In this document: positions 8,988 through 16,221 of the stretch, piece after piece
Layout of the letters: every line of letters starts with the position of its first letter
How positions within the stretch are numbered: position 1 is the stretch's first letter
Notes under the pieces: generated by a model
Databases searched by the model: none
What the model saw: the letters and a program-made list of their open reading frames with translations, nothing else
What the model was told of the DNA's origin: nothing
Program-made: the position numbers and the translations under genes
NCBI RefSeq assembly: GCF_001675165.1
Contig: NZ_LROS01000044.1
Coordinates: 124,001 to 188,000, forward strand
DNA: 64,000 nucleotides
Direction: 5' to 3'
From: Clostridium ragsdalei P11
Lineage (GTDB): Bacteria; Bacillota; Clostridia; Clostridiales; Clostridiaceae

Positions 8988-10670
8988 TTATTCTACTTCC
9001 CATATACCTTCAGTTAAAAATTTGTTTGCCTTATCCTGCGCCTTTTTTACAATAGTATCATTATATCCTAAAATACCTAAAAGTTTTATTGCATTTTGAG
9101 TGGTAGACCTTCCTTCATGGATTGTATAATCAAACTTTATTTCATTGTTTTCAATACTTTCTTGAAAATGATAATTCTCAAAATATTTTTCAAGTATATG
9201 AGTAAGCTCCACATCATGGGTAGCTGCAATGCATATACAATTATTTAAAGTTAAATATTTCAGCACTTGAGAAGAAGCTGAAATTCTCTCTACAGTATTA
9301 GTTCCCCTTAAAATTTCATCTACAAAACATATAGTAGGTATATCCTCATTTAAATTATCTATAATTCTCTTTAAAGATTTAGTTTCTACTATATAATAGC
9401 TTTCATTGCTAAATATATCGTCTTTCAAAGCCATAGATGTATATATTTTGAAATAACTGCATTTAAATTTTGAAGCAAGACATGTATATATTGTCTCAGC
9501 TAAAATAATATTTATAGCTACAGTTTTTAAAAAAGTTGATTTACCCGATGCATTGGACCCTGTAATTAAAATGGAATCCGAAATCTCTATGGAGTTCGGC
9601 ACAGATTTTTTCATAAGGGGATGCCTTATATCTTTAAACACATTCACATTTTCCTGCTTTCTTCTGCATTTCGTAAGCTCTGGAGTAACATAATTTTTTA
9701 TTCTTCTCCTGTAAGCTGCAATAGACATACAGCTGTCTATTACTCCAATTACTTCAAATATTACTTTAAACTCACTGTTTCTTTCCATAAGGGCATTTGA
9801 CATCTTTTCATAATTAATTAAATCCGTGAGTAAAAACATACTAGTATACTCAGCTATTATCCCTACATCCGTACCATTATTTCTTGAAGTAAAAGAAAGT
9901 CTTTTTATAGATCTTAGCTCTTTAAGAGCCCCCTTTAATTTTTCATTGTAATCTTTAAACTCTTTTACATCTTGTTTCAAAATATCTCCAGCATATTTTA
10001 CTATTTTAAGTATGTACATAAAGGACTCAAATTTATGCTTTATCTTATTTTTTTCTTTGTAATATACAAATATATTGTAGGAAAAGGACAATACAATAGT
10101 AGTCAGCCCAATATATGGATTTAAAAATATTAATCCTACACCTGCAAAGGGGATCAAAGACAAAATTCTATAGTAAAGCAGTAATGATTTTCTCTTATTG
10201 CCCTTATTGTAAAAGTAATCAGTTATAAAACAAGCCCTATTTTTGCCTAGTTTGGCAAGTATATATTGTATACTTTTTCTCTCTTTATCATTATTCTGAA
10301 AAAATTTTATCAATTCATCTCTATGTTTAAGTTTCTCCTCATCATATATGGGTTCTCTTAACATATTATATAAGTACTGTTCTCCAGGACTACTTTCTGT
10401 ATTGTTTATTTTTTTAAAAATACTGTCCATATCAAGATCTTTCCAGGTAATTTCATCAATAAAAACTGTTTCTTTTTCCGCTTCTTTTCTATTACTAAAG
10501 TATTCAGCTGTACTCTTTAGGTCATCTTCCGTATATTTTTCTTCATCCTCTGCACCCCAAGCATTTTCTATTCTTCTCCTAATTTCATTATTTGACTTAA
10601 TGTTTGAAAATATTGATATTAATATACTTACTAATATAATAGCAGCTATGTATCCGAGTACAACCCACAT
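8988..10670 (-). CDS. Membrane-anchored MutS-family ATPase
   Basis: 560 residues. An N-terminal membrane helix (about residues 2-22) precedes a charged region. A second hydrophobic pair lies near 165-205. A helical core follows, then a C-terminal MutS ATPase domain (about 355-550) with Walker A TGSNASGKST, Walker B TICFVDEILRGTNT and the ATHDVELT motif. It lacks the MutS mismatch-recognition N-terminal domain and the Smr endonuclease of MutS2. This matches a poorly characterised branch of MutS-like proteins with membrane segments. The function is not known to me; a role in recombination or DNA handling at the membrane would be a guess. The ATG follows AAAGGAGGA. Confidence 0.85.
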   Translation of the reverse strand: MWVVLGYIAAIILVSILISIFSNIKSNNEIRRRIENAWGAEDEEKYTEDDLKSTAEYFSNRKEAEKETVFIDEITWKDLDMDSIFKKINNTESSPGEQYLYNMLREPIYDEEKLKHRDELIKFFQNNDKERKSIQYILAKLGKNRACFITDYFYNKGNKRKSLLLYYRILSLIPFAGVGLIFLNPYIGLTTIVLSFSYNIFVYYKEKNKIKHKFESFMYILKIVKYAGDILKQDVKEFKDYNEKLKGALKELRSIKRLSFTSRNNGTDVGIIAEYTSMFLLTDLINYEKMSNALMERNSEFKVIFEVIGVIDSCMSIAAYRRRIKNYVTPELTKCRRKQENVNVFKDIRHPLMKKSVPNSIEISDSILITGSNASGKSTFLKTVAINIILAETIYTCLASKFKCSYFKIYTSMALKDDIFSNESYYIVETKSLKRIIDNLNEDIPTICFVDEILRGTNTVERISASSQVLKYLTLNNCICIAATHDVELTHILEKYFENYHFQESIENNEIKFDYTIHEGRSTTQNAIKLLGILGYNDTIVKKAQDKANKFLTEGIWEVE

Positions 10671-10787
10671 ATTTATTCCTCCTTTTATTTTATCAACGAA
10701 TAATTAAAAATTATACTACAAATAAAAAAATATACAAATCTATTGAAATATAGTGATTCTAATTGAAATTTTAGCTTATACATAAAA

Positions 10788-10970
10788 TATACTAACAAAA
10801 TTGAAATCACACTTAAAAACTTTTTTTATAAGTCTTAGTGAGGTATTTTAGAAAATCTTAGAAGCTTATATATGTCTGAGGTACGAGTTTATATAAGTTT
10901 CTTTAGATTTTCAAAATACCGAACTTCAGACTTATTAAAAGTTTTTCGTGTGATAAAATTTGTTAGTATA
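10788..10970. repeat. Near-palindromic 183-bp repeat (MITE-like)
   Basis: The outer ends TATACTAACAAA (10788-10799) and TTTGTTAGTATA (10959-10970) are perfect complements. Inner blocks pair too: TCACAC with GTGTGA, AAAACTTTTTTTATAAGTCT with AGACTTATTAAAAGTTTTT, and GGTATTTTAGAAAATC with GATTTTCAAAATACC. The whole unit would fold into one long hairpin. There is no coding capacity. It occupies most of the 363-bp gap between the MutS-family and HAD genes. Confidence 0.7.
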
Positions 10971-11033
10971 TGGCTGGTATAAGTAAACTTTCTACTTAGA
11001 AGCCCTACAAATTTATATGTTTTTTACTTTTGC

Positions 11034-11507
11034 TTAAGTTCTAAGTGTAGCTCTAATTCTATCATTGTTTAACAATAAATCTACAGCATCTAAAATATTT
11101 GTAACTGCTATATCAGATTCTATCAAAGATTTAGTAAAACATCCTTCTCTCCCAATAACACAAATAGATATAATACTACTTTTAAACATTTCCAGATCAT
11201 TTCTTCCATTGCCAACAGATGCGGTAACATCACATCCCAGTTTTTCAACCATATACTTTTTATCTTTAGATGAATCTTCTTTATTAAATACTTTAACTTT
11301 AACTGGAAGACCCTGGCACTGATTTTTTACAGTTCCGTAAGTATCTGCTGTAATCACATAAATATTAACGTCTTTGCCTGCCAACTCCTTTAATTTATCC
11401 CCTACAGAGTCAATTAAAATCCCGTCTTGTCCAAGAGTACCATTAAAATCAAAAATAACATTTTTTATTGTAATACTACTGCTCCCAGGTATATCAAACA
11501 TTATCAT
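11034..11507 (-). CDS. HAD-superfamily phosphatase
   Basis: 157 residues. HAD motif I is VIFDFNGTLG near residues 18-27, with an Asp nucleophile and Asn in place of the second Asp. Motif II is YVITADTYG, the Lys region is YMVEKLG, and motif III/IV is VGNGRNDLEMF. The domain resembles the soluble catalytic core related to P-type ATPases and Cof-like phosphatases, without a cap domain. Replacement of the second motif-I Asp by Asn may weaken phosphohydrolase activity. The substrate is unknown. It has no operon partners; the start could be the second Met, two codons later. Confidence 0.75.
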   Translation of the reverse strand: MIMFDIPGSSSITIKNVIFDFNGTLGQDGILIDSVGDKLKELAGKDVNIYVITADTYGTVKNQCQGLPVKVKVFNKEDSSKDKKYMVEKLGCDVTASVGNGRNDLEMFKSSIISICVIGREGCFTKSLIESDIAVTNILDAVDLLLNNDRIRATLRT

Positions 11508-11529
11508 TTTTAATTATCCCCTTTATCAA

Positions 11530-11754
11530 TGAATCTTACTTAGTGGGAAAAGCAGATATCCCAAATCTTTGATTTGGTGATAGTCGCTTTCTCTTTAGAG
11601 TTTTGTTTCTCCCACTAAGTTTAGATGAATTATCTAGGGGCGTAGCTACTGTTATCTCCCACTTTGATAGAAAAGCAGATATTCCAAATCTTTGATTTGG
11701 TATAGTCGCTTTCGCTGTGTGCGTGGGAGTGTTACAGTAGGTAGCCATCAGATA
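11530..11754 (+). mobile_element. IS200/IS605-type right-end remnant, two tandem units
   Basis: Two related units: the first (11530-11620) has an AGTGGGA...TCCCACT hairpin; the second (11655-11754) ends GTAGCCATCAGATAA. Both contain CCAAATCTTTGATTTGG, a small internal hairpin. An intervening stretch resembles TTATCTAGGGGCGTAGC, also present in the remnant at 62470-62704. The layout matches the structured non-coding right ends of TnpB-type elements that produce omega/reRNA. No transposase gene is nearby. The 70-codon minus-strand frame inside is repetitive and not a gene. Confidence 0.55.
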
Positions 11755-11887
11755 ACATTTTACAAATTACTTAATTTTACTGTAAACTATTCAAACATAA
11801 CTTGTCAATGTTAACTTTACCATCATATTCCCAAAGATAAAAATCTTAAGTTTCTAGTATTTATTGACAAATTCCTTTTCAGCTAGT

Positions 11888-11936
11888 AATATTATATATG
11901 CAAATGCAATTTGTTTGCATTTGCATATATAATATT
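11888..11936. promoter_or_regulatory. 22-bp perfect palindrome, likely operator of the metal-binding gene
   Basis: The left arm (11888-11909) and right arm (11915-11936) are exact reverse complements of 22 bases separated by TTTGT. The core is TGCAAATGCAA / TTGCATTTGCA. It ends 14 bp before the ATG of the ZnuA-like gene and just before its ribosome site. There is no T-run, so an operator is more likely than a terminator. A Fur-family (Zur-like) metalloregulator would fit the context, but I cannot match a known box. Confidence 0.6.
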
Positions 11937-11950
11937 TTAGGAGGAAGTTT

Positions 11951-12883
11951 ATGCTTAAAAGAAATACGCCAATTAAGTTTACAATACTAGCCCTTATTTT
12001 TACCTGCATTATTTTCATTTTGGGAGGTTGTGCTGCGGGAACAGCTTCAAATAATACTAAAGAATCCAAATCCAAAATAAAAGTAGTTGTATCCTTTAAC
12101 GCAATGAGAGAATTTACTTCAGCTATTGGAAAGAATAAAATTGATATTATTACAATGATACCTACTGGCACAGAGCCTCACGATTTTCAACCAACTGCAA
12201 AAGATTTCAAAAACTTGAGTGATGCTAATGTGTTTATATATAATGGATTGGGTATGGAATCCTGGAAAGACAAGGTTTTAAAATCTATAAATAATAAAGA
12301 TTTGATTGCAGTAGATACTTCAAAAGGTTCAGTTCCAATTAAAAATACTGATAGTGATGAAACAAAAGAGCATGGGCAATATGACCCTCATATGTGGCTA
12401 AGTCTAAAAAATGCCAAGAATCAATCTAAAAACATAAAAGATGCCTTAATCAAAGCAGATCCATCAAACAAAAAATTTTACGAAAAAAATTACAATGATT
12501 TTTCAAAACAACTTGATGATTTATACAACGAATATAACAAAAAATTTCAGACAGTTTCAAATAAAAGTTTTGTAACAGGCCATGCTGCTTTTGCATATCT
12601 CTGTAGAGATTTTGGTTTAAAACAAAATAGTGTAGAAGATGTATTTGCAGAAGGAGAACCCTCACCTAAAAAATTAGAGGGACTTGTAAACTACTGCAAG
12701 CAAAATAGAATAAAAACTATCTTTGTGGAAGACATGGTAAGCCCTAAAGTATCAAATACCCTTGCAAAGGAAGTTGGAGCAAAAGTAGAAAAAATATATA
12801 CAATAGAGGGAAATGAAGATAATAAAAATTACATACAAAATATGAAATATAATTTGCAAATGATTTATAACAGCTTAAAATAA
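11951..12883 (+). CDS. ZnuA/MntA-type metal-binding lipoprotein
   Basis: 310 residues. The signal segment ends in a lipobox with the lipidated Cys at residue 27 (FILGGC). The mature protein is a cluster 9 (SBP-A1) solute-binding protein. Ligand-type residues occur in GTEPHDFQP, QYDPHMWLS, VTGHAAFAY and FVEDMVSP. The His-rich loop common in zinc-specific ZnuA is short here (KEHGQYDPH), so zinc versus manganese is open. No ATPase or permease gene is adjacent; those must lie elsewhere. The gene is monocistronic, with ribosome site TAGGAGGAAG and the palindrome at 11888-11936 immediately upstream. Confidence 0.88.
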   Translation: MLKRNTPIKFTILALIFTCIIFILGGCAAGTASNNTKESKSKIKVVVSFNAMREFTSAIGKNKIDIITMIPTGTEPHDFQPTAKDFKNLSDANVFIYNGLGMESWKDKVLKSINNKDLIAVDTSKGSVPIKNTDSDETKEHGQYDPHMWLSLKNAKNQSKNIKDALIKADPSNKKFYEKNYNDFSKQLDDLYNEYNKKFQTVSNKSFVTGHAAFAYLCRDFGLKQNSVEDVFAEGEPSPKKLEGLVNYCKQNRIKTIFVEDMVSPKVSNTLAKEVGAKVEKIYTIEGNEDNKNYIQNMKYNLQMIYNSLK

Positions 12884-12949
12884 ATTCTTCAACAATTTGT
12901 TTGACATGACTTTTTCAATATAATATAATTTAATAAATTGCATAAAATA

Positions 12950-13047
12950 ATCATGTAACTGGCGGAAATGGAGTTTACCATAGGGAGCATGATTAAAAAA
13001 GATATCGACCGCCTGGGTAAATTATATAATTTGCCCAGGTTTTTTAT
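12950..13047 (+). promoter_or_regulatory. ZTP (pfl) riboswitch with terminator
   Basis: The conserved features are GTAACTGGCGGAAAT at the 5' side, GGGAGCATG in the middle and the diagnostic CCGCCTGGG at about 13009-13017. The last element forms one arm of a 12-bp stem (13012-13023 with 13028-13039) followed by six T residues, so ligand binding and termination are mutually exclusive. This class senses ZTP/ZMP, the 10-formyl-THF stress signal. It lies directly upstream of the AICAR transformylase, which consumes ZMP. Confidence 0.88.
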
Positions 13048-13077
13048 GCTTAAATTTAAAATGGAGGTATTTTATAA

Positions 13078-14253
13078 ATGGAAATGAATGAATTTGTACT
13101 TAAATATGGGTGTAACCCACATCAAAAACCTGCAAGAGTTTATATGAAAGAAGGTACTCTTCCATTTAAGATCTTAAACGGAAGACCCGGATATATCAAT
13201 CTTATGGACGCTTTTAATTCCTGGCAACTTGTAAAGGAACTTAGAAATGCCACAGGACTTTGTAGTGCTGCTTCTTTTAAGCATGTAAGTCCTGCAGGTG
13301 CTGCAGTTGCAGTGCCTCTAAATGATGTATTAAAAAAGGCATATGCAGTTTCAGATATGAAACTCTCCCCTGCAGCTGTTGCCTATTCAAGAGCAAGAGG
13401 AGCAGACAGGATGTCCTCCTACGGAGATTTTGCAGCTATAAGTGATGAAGTTGACTTATCTGCTGCTAAAATACTTAAAGCATCGGTTTCAGATGGAATA
13501 ATTGCCCCATCCTATAGCAAGGAAGCACTAGAGCTTCTAAAGACAAAGAAAAAAGGAAACTACTGTATAATTCAAATTGATCCAAATTATGAACCAGAAG
13601 AAATGGAAAAAAGAGAGATATTTGGAGTAACTTTTGAACAAAAAAGGGATGATGCAGTTATAACAGATGATCTTTTAAAAAACATAGTAACAGATAATAG
13701 TAATATGCCAGAAAACGCTAAAAGAGATCTTCTAATTTCAATGGTCACCCTAAAATACACACAATCTAACTCAGTTTGTTTTGCAGTAGACGGTCAGGTA
13801 ATTGGAGTTGGAGCAGGCCAACAGTCAAGAGTTCACTGTACAAGACTTGCTGCATCAAAGGCAGATATATGGTTTTTAAGACAACATCCGACGGTACTAT
13901 CCCTTCCTTTTAAAGAAGGACTTAAAAGACCTGAAATGGATAATGTAATAGACCAGTATCTCCGTGATGACGTAACTCCTGAAGAAACTATGGGATGGAA
14001 AGATGTATTTACTGAAATTCCTAAAAGACTTACTTTAGATGAAAAAACGGATTGGCTTTCAAAACTTCAAGGTGTATCTTTAGGATCTGACGCATTTTTC
14101 CCATTTAGAGATAATATAGATAGAGCTTCTAAAAGCGGTGTGAAGTACATTGTTCAGCCAGGTGGTTCTATAAGAGATGACATTGTAATAAAAGCTTGTA
14201 ACGATTATAATATGGTAATGGCATTTTCAAATTTAAGATTATTTCATCATTAA
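13078..14253 (+). CDS. Stand-alone AICAR transformylase (PurH C-terminal domain type)
   Basis: 391 residues. It begins MNEFVLKYGCNPHQKPARVYM and continues through CSAASFKHVSPAGAA, typical of the AICAR formyltransferase half of PurH, where the Lys-His pair is catalytic. The N-terminal IMP cyclohydrolase domain is absent by design rather than truncation: the start has GGAGG at good spacing and the ZTP riboswitch lies upstream. It transfers a formyl group from 10-formyl-THF to AICAR in purine synthesis. IMP cyclohydrolase must be encoded elsewhere. No obvious plus-strand terminator follows; the two hairpins downstream face the other way. Confidence 0.92.
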   Translation: MEMNEFVLKYGCNPHQKPARVYMKEGTLPFKILNGRPGYINLMDAFNSWQLVKELRNATGLCSAASFKHVSPAGAAVAVPLNDVLKKAYAVSDMKLSPAAVAYSRARGADRMSSYGDFAAISDEVDLSAAKILKASVSDGIIAPSYSKEALELLKTKKKGNYCIIQIDPNYEPEEMEKREIFGVTFEQKRDDAVITDDLLKNIVTDNSNMPENAKRDLLISMVTLKYTQSNSVCFAVDGQVIGVGAGQQSRVHCTRLAASKADIWFLRQHPTVLSLPFKEGLKRPEMDNVIDQYLRDDVTPEETMGWKDVFTEIPKRLTLDEKTDWLSKLQGVSLGSDAFFPFRDNIDRASKSGVKYIVQPGGSIRDDIVIKACNDYNMVMAFSNLRLFHH

Positions 14254-14306
14254 TTATAGATTATCTAAGTAGTTACATTTAAAGTTTAAGTAATGATCTA
14301 AAAAAA

Positions 14307-14334
14307 CTGCTGTTGCACACCATTGCAACAGCAG
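14307..14334 (-). terminator. Second terminator of the orphan B12 leader
   Basis: A 12-bp stem CTGCTGTTGCA... closing with its complement; the T-run (seven T) lies on the minus-strand side only. It is therefore a terminator for the riboswitch transcript, not for the upstream plus-strand gene. Confidence 0.8.
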
Positions 14335-14379
14335 TATTAAAGGGATTAGATATGTTTAAGTTAACACCAATATATAAAA

Positions 14380-14402
14380 AGGGACTTCTTTTGGAAGTCC
14401 CT
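14380..14402 (-). terminator. First terminator of the orphan B12 leader
   Basis: Stem AGGGACTTC / GAAGTCCCT with a five-base loop, followed on the minus strand by TTTTT. It lies about 100 bp downstream of the riboswitch core, as in the other B12 leaders of this window. Confidence 0.8.
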
Positions 14403-14498
14403 AATTAACACATTATGTAGCTATATCAATTTTGTAAAAACATAGCTTAAAAATTACCAATGCATTAATCTTTCCCTCCGAAAGATTATTTCAAAAGT

Positions 14499-14645
14499 AT
14501 AGGCAGGTCTCCTGACTATAGGATCATCCTCTTTAATTCCTTCCCAGAATACTCCAGTGGAAATTTAAAATCGTCACCCAATACAGTAGCGGGGGCTGTA
14601 ATGGAATTTCACCATTTTCCCTTTTAATTACCTACGTAAACCACA
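14499..14645 (-). promoter_or_regulatory. Cobalamin riboswitch 1 (no downstream gene)
   Basis: The B12 box reads AGTCAGGAGACCTGCCT (complement at 14501-14517), close to the canonical consensus. The body contains AAAAGGGAA, GGTGAAATTCC, CAGCCCCCGCTACTG and CTGGGAAGG, all standard cobalamin-riboswitch blocks. A CTTTCGGAGGGAAAG hairpin follows downstream. Two minus-strand terminators come next (14380-14402 and 14307-14334). No minus-strand gene lies beyond them; the next gene is the convergent AICAR transformylase. Confidence 0.93.
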
Positions 14646-14670
14646 TACTTTACTATTTGATTATGTTTAC

Positions 14671-14699
14671 ATTATATACTTATGTCATTCATTTGTCAA
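14671..14699 (-). promoter_or_regulatory. Perfect sigma-A promoter of riboswitch 1
   Basis: TTGACA (complement at 14694-14699), a 17-base spacer and TATAAT (complement at 14671-14676). This is the exact consensus at optimal spacing, so the orphan riboswitch should be strongly transcribed. Confidence 0.85.
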
Positions 14700-14759
14700 G
14701 TAAAATGCATTAAATATTTTAATTATAAAAAAATTCTGTAATAATGACTTATTTATACT

Positions 14760-15122
14760 CTACTCTTCCTCTAAAGATTTTTTATTTGACTTTGATTTGC
14801 CAAATATTTTCTCCCAATGATGTCCAACTATCAATCCTGCACAAAAATTTGCCACAGAAAAAGCTCCTACTTCTGCATCACCAGGCAATTCAATAAATGG
14901 ATGATGATCTGCTTTAATTTTGCTTGAAGCCATGGTGTTTACCTTGTCATCAGTGCCACCTGCCTCCATGTTATGACTGCTCATATACTTACCTGCTCCA
15001 AATATAAGAACCAACAAAATTAACAATACTGTTAGAATAGATTTAGTAAATCCATCTATAAACTTAATGCTTGTACCTTTCTTATTTTCTACATCTACTG
15101 CATTTGTAGTTGATTTCATCAC
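14760..15122 (-). CDS. cbiN: CbiN-type cobalt ECF accessory subunit
   Basis: 120 residues with one N-terminal membrane segment (about 30-48) and a C-terminal hydrophobic segment (VGAFSVANFCAGLIVG). The intervening loop contains HHPFIELPGDAEVGA-like residues typical of CbiN/NikN companions of CbiM. It starts with GTG at 15122 overlapping the cbiM stop region; an ATG one codon later is equally possible. CbiN assists CbiM in Co2+ recognition at the membrane. cbiQ and cbiO, the usual next genes, are absent. Confidence 0.75.
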   Translation of the reverse strand: MMKSTTNAVDVENKKGTSIKFIDGFTKSILTVLLILLVLIFGAGKYMSSHNMEAGGTDDKVNTMASSKIKADHHPFIELPGDAEVGAFSVANFCAGLIVGHHWEKIFGKSKSNKKSLEEE

Positions 15123-15796
15123 TATCTTGCCTCCTTATATTTCCGTCCAAGTACATCTGGCATTAAATCAGGACGCCTGCTTACCATAACCTGCAGAATT
15201 ACAGCTGTAAATACTGCTTCGCCTATAGCTAGAGGTATTTGAGTAGGTCCAAACCCTGCAAAAAATATCATCCACTGCTTGACTATAGGGATATGTCCAT
15301 GCAAACTTATTGCAAGTTCCAAAGCTGCTACTAAATATGTAACTATATCTCCAACAAAACCTGCCACTCCAGCTGCAAGCCATATAGGGCTTTTAAAATG
15401 TCTTAAAACCTTCCAGCAAAAATATCCTGAAATTCCTCCTGCAATACCCATGGAAAAATCATTGGCACCTATAGTTGTAATACCACCATGTCCCAAAAAT
15501 ATGGCTTGAAAAAACAATCCAATAGCTGAAATTACAGCAGTAGCCAGTGGTCCTACTACAATAGCTGCCAGTGGTGTGCCACAAGGATGAGAGCAGGAAC
15601 CGGTTACAGGTACAGGAAAGTGCATGCAAGAAATAACAAATACTGCCACTCCCATCATAGCAAGAAAAGGTTTATAATATAAATTCTCCTTAACTCTTCT
15701 TTTAATCTCTTTAATACCCGGTACAATAAACATGGCACTTATTACATACCATGTACCCCAGGCCTGTGGTGATAAAATTCCATCTTCAATATGCAT
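15122..15796 (-). CDS. cbiM: CbiM cobalt transporter substrate-binding subunit
   Basis: 224 residues, about six to seven membrane helices. It begins MHIEDGILS; the N-terminal Met-His-Ile is the family's metal-binding element. Other family blocks are HFPVPVTGSCSHPCGTPLAA, GHGGITTIGAN and PTQIPLAIGEAVF. CbiM imports Co2+ for corrin synthesis. It is the first gene after riboswitch 2 and is translationally coupled to cbiN. The ribosome site is TTGGAGGTC. Confidence 0.94.
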   Translation of the reverse strand: MHIEDGILSPQAWGTWYVISAMFIVPGIKEIKRRVKENLYYKPFLAMMGVAVFVISCMHFPVPVTGSCSHPCGTPLAAIVVGPLATAVISAIGLFFQAIFLGHGGITTIGANDFSMGIAGGISGYFCWKVLRHFKSPIWLAAGVAGFVGDIVTYLVAALELAISLHGHIPIVKQWMIFFAGFGPTQIPLAIGEAVFTAVILQVMVSRRPDLMPDVLGRKYKEAR

Positions 15797-15962
15797 TTTT
15801 ATAAGACCTCCAATTTTAATAAGTTACTTCTTCTTACGCATCGTAAACGATTTTAACCCTCCTAGACTAAACTAAGAGGGTTAAATGTATAATAAATAAA
15901 TTAGTATACTAAAATTAAGTCACCTCCCTATCACTCGTAGAGCTTAATGGTTTCTAAACAAT

Positions 15963-16110
15963 ATAGGCAGGTCTTCTGACTTAAGATCATCATCCTTATA
16001 GCCTTCCCAGTTTCCCAGTGACATATAAATAAGGACTCCTTTTCTCACAGCGGCGGGACCGTGCAGACTTTTCATCTGGCTTCCCTTTTCAGCATAATAA
16101 TGCACCTATA
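15963..16110 (-). promoter_or_regulatory. Cobalamin riboswitch 2, controlling cbiM-cbiN
   Basis: The B12 box AGTCAGAAGACCTGCCT (complement at 15965-15981) is canonical. The body shows GAAAAGGGAAGCC, ATGAAAAGTCTGCACGGTCCCGCCGCTGTG in blocks, and CTGGGAAGGC. A TTGACA -35 element (complement at 16195-16200) lies 85 bp upstream; its -10 is weak. Between the riboswitch and cbiM a stem at 15853-15884 (TTAACCCT / AGGGTTAA) lacks a T-run on the minus strand, so the output mechanism here is unclear. Confidence 0.93.
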
Positions 16111-16221
16111 TCTTTTTTATATTCTTTTATGATAATTACTGTAAAATTGCATTATGTAATTATTTACGTTAATTTTCTCACAATTTCTCTTTTATGTCAA
16201 GTATGATCTTTAATGTGCCTA

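Noticed and set aside
8791-9003. 70-codon minus-strand reading frame upstream of the MutS-family stop
   Set aside because: It lies inside the MITE-like repeat and has no good ribosome site or homology.
11536-11748. 70-codon minus-strand reading frame in the IS-end region
   Set aside because: It is repetitive, follows the duplicated hairpin units and has no family resemblance, so it is an artefact of the repeat.
15853-15884. Hairpin between riboswitch 2 and cbiM as a terminator
   Set aside because: The minus-strand side lacks a T-run; I could not decide between an attenuator and a chance stem, so it is mentioned only in the riboswitch entry.
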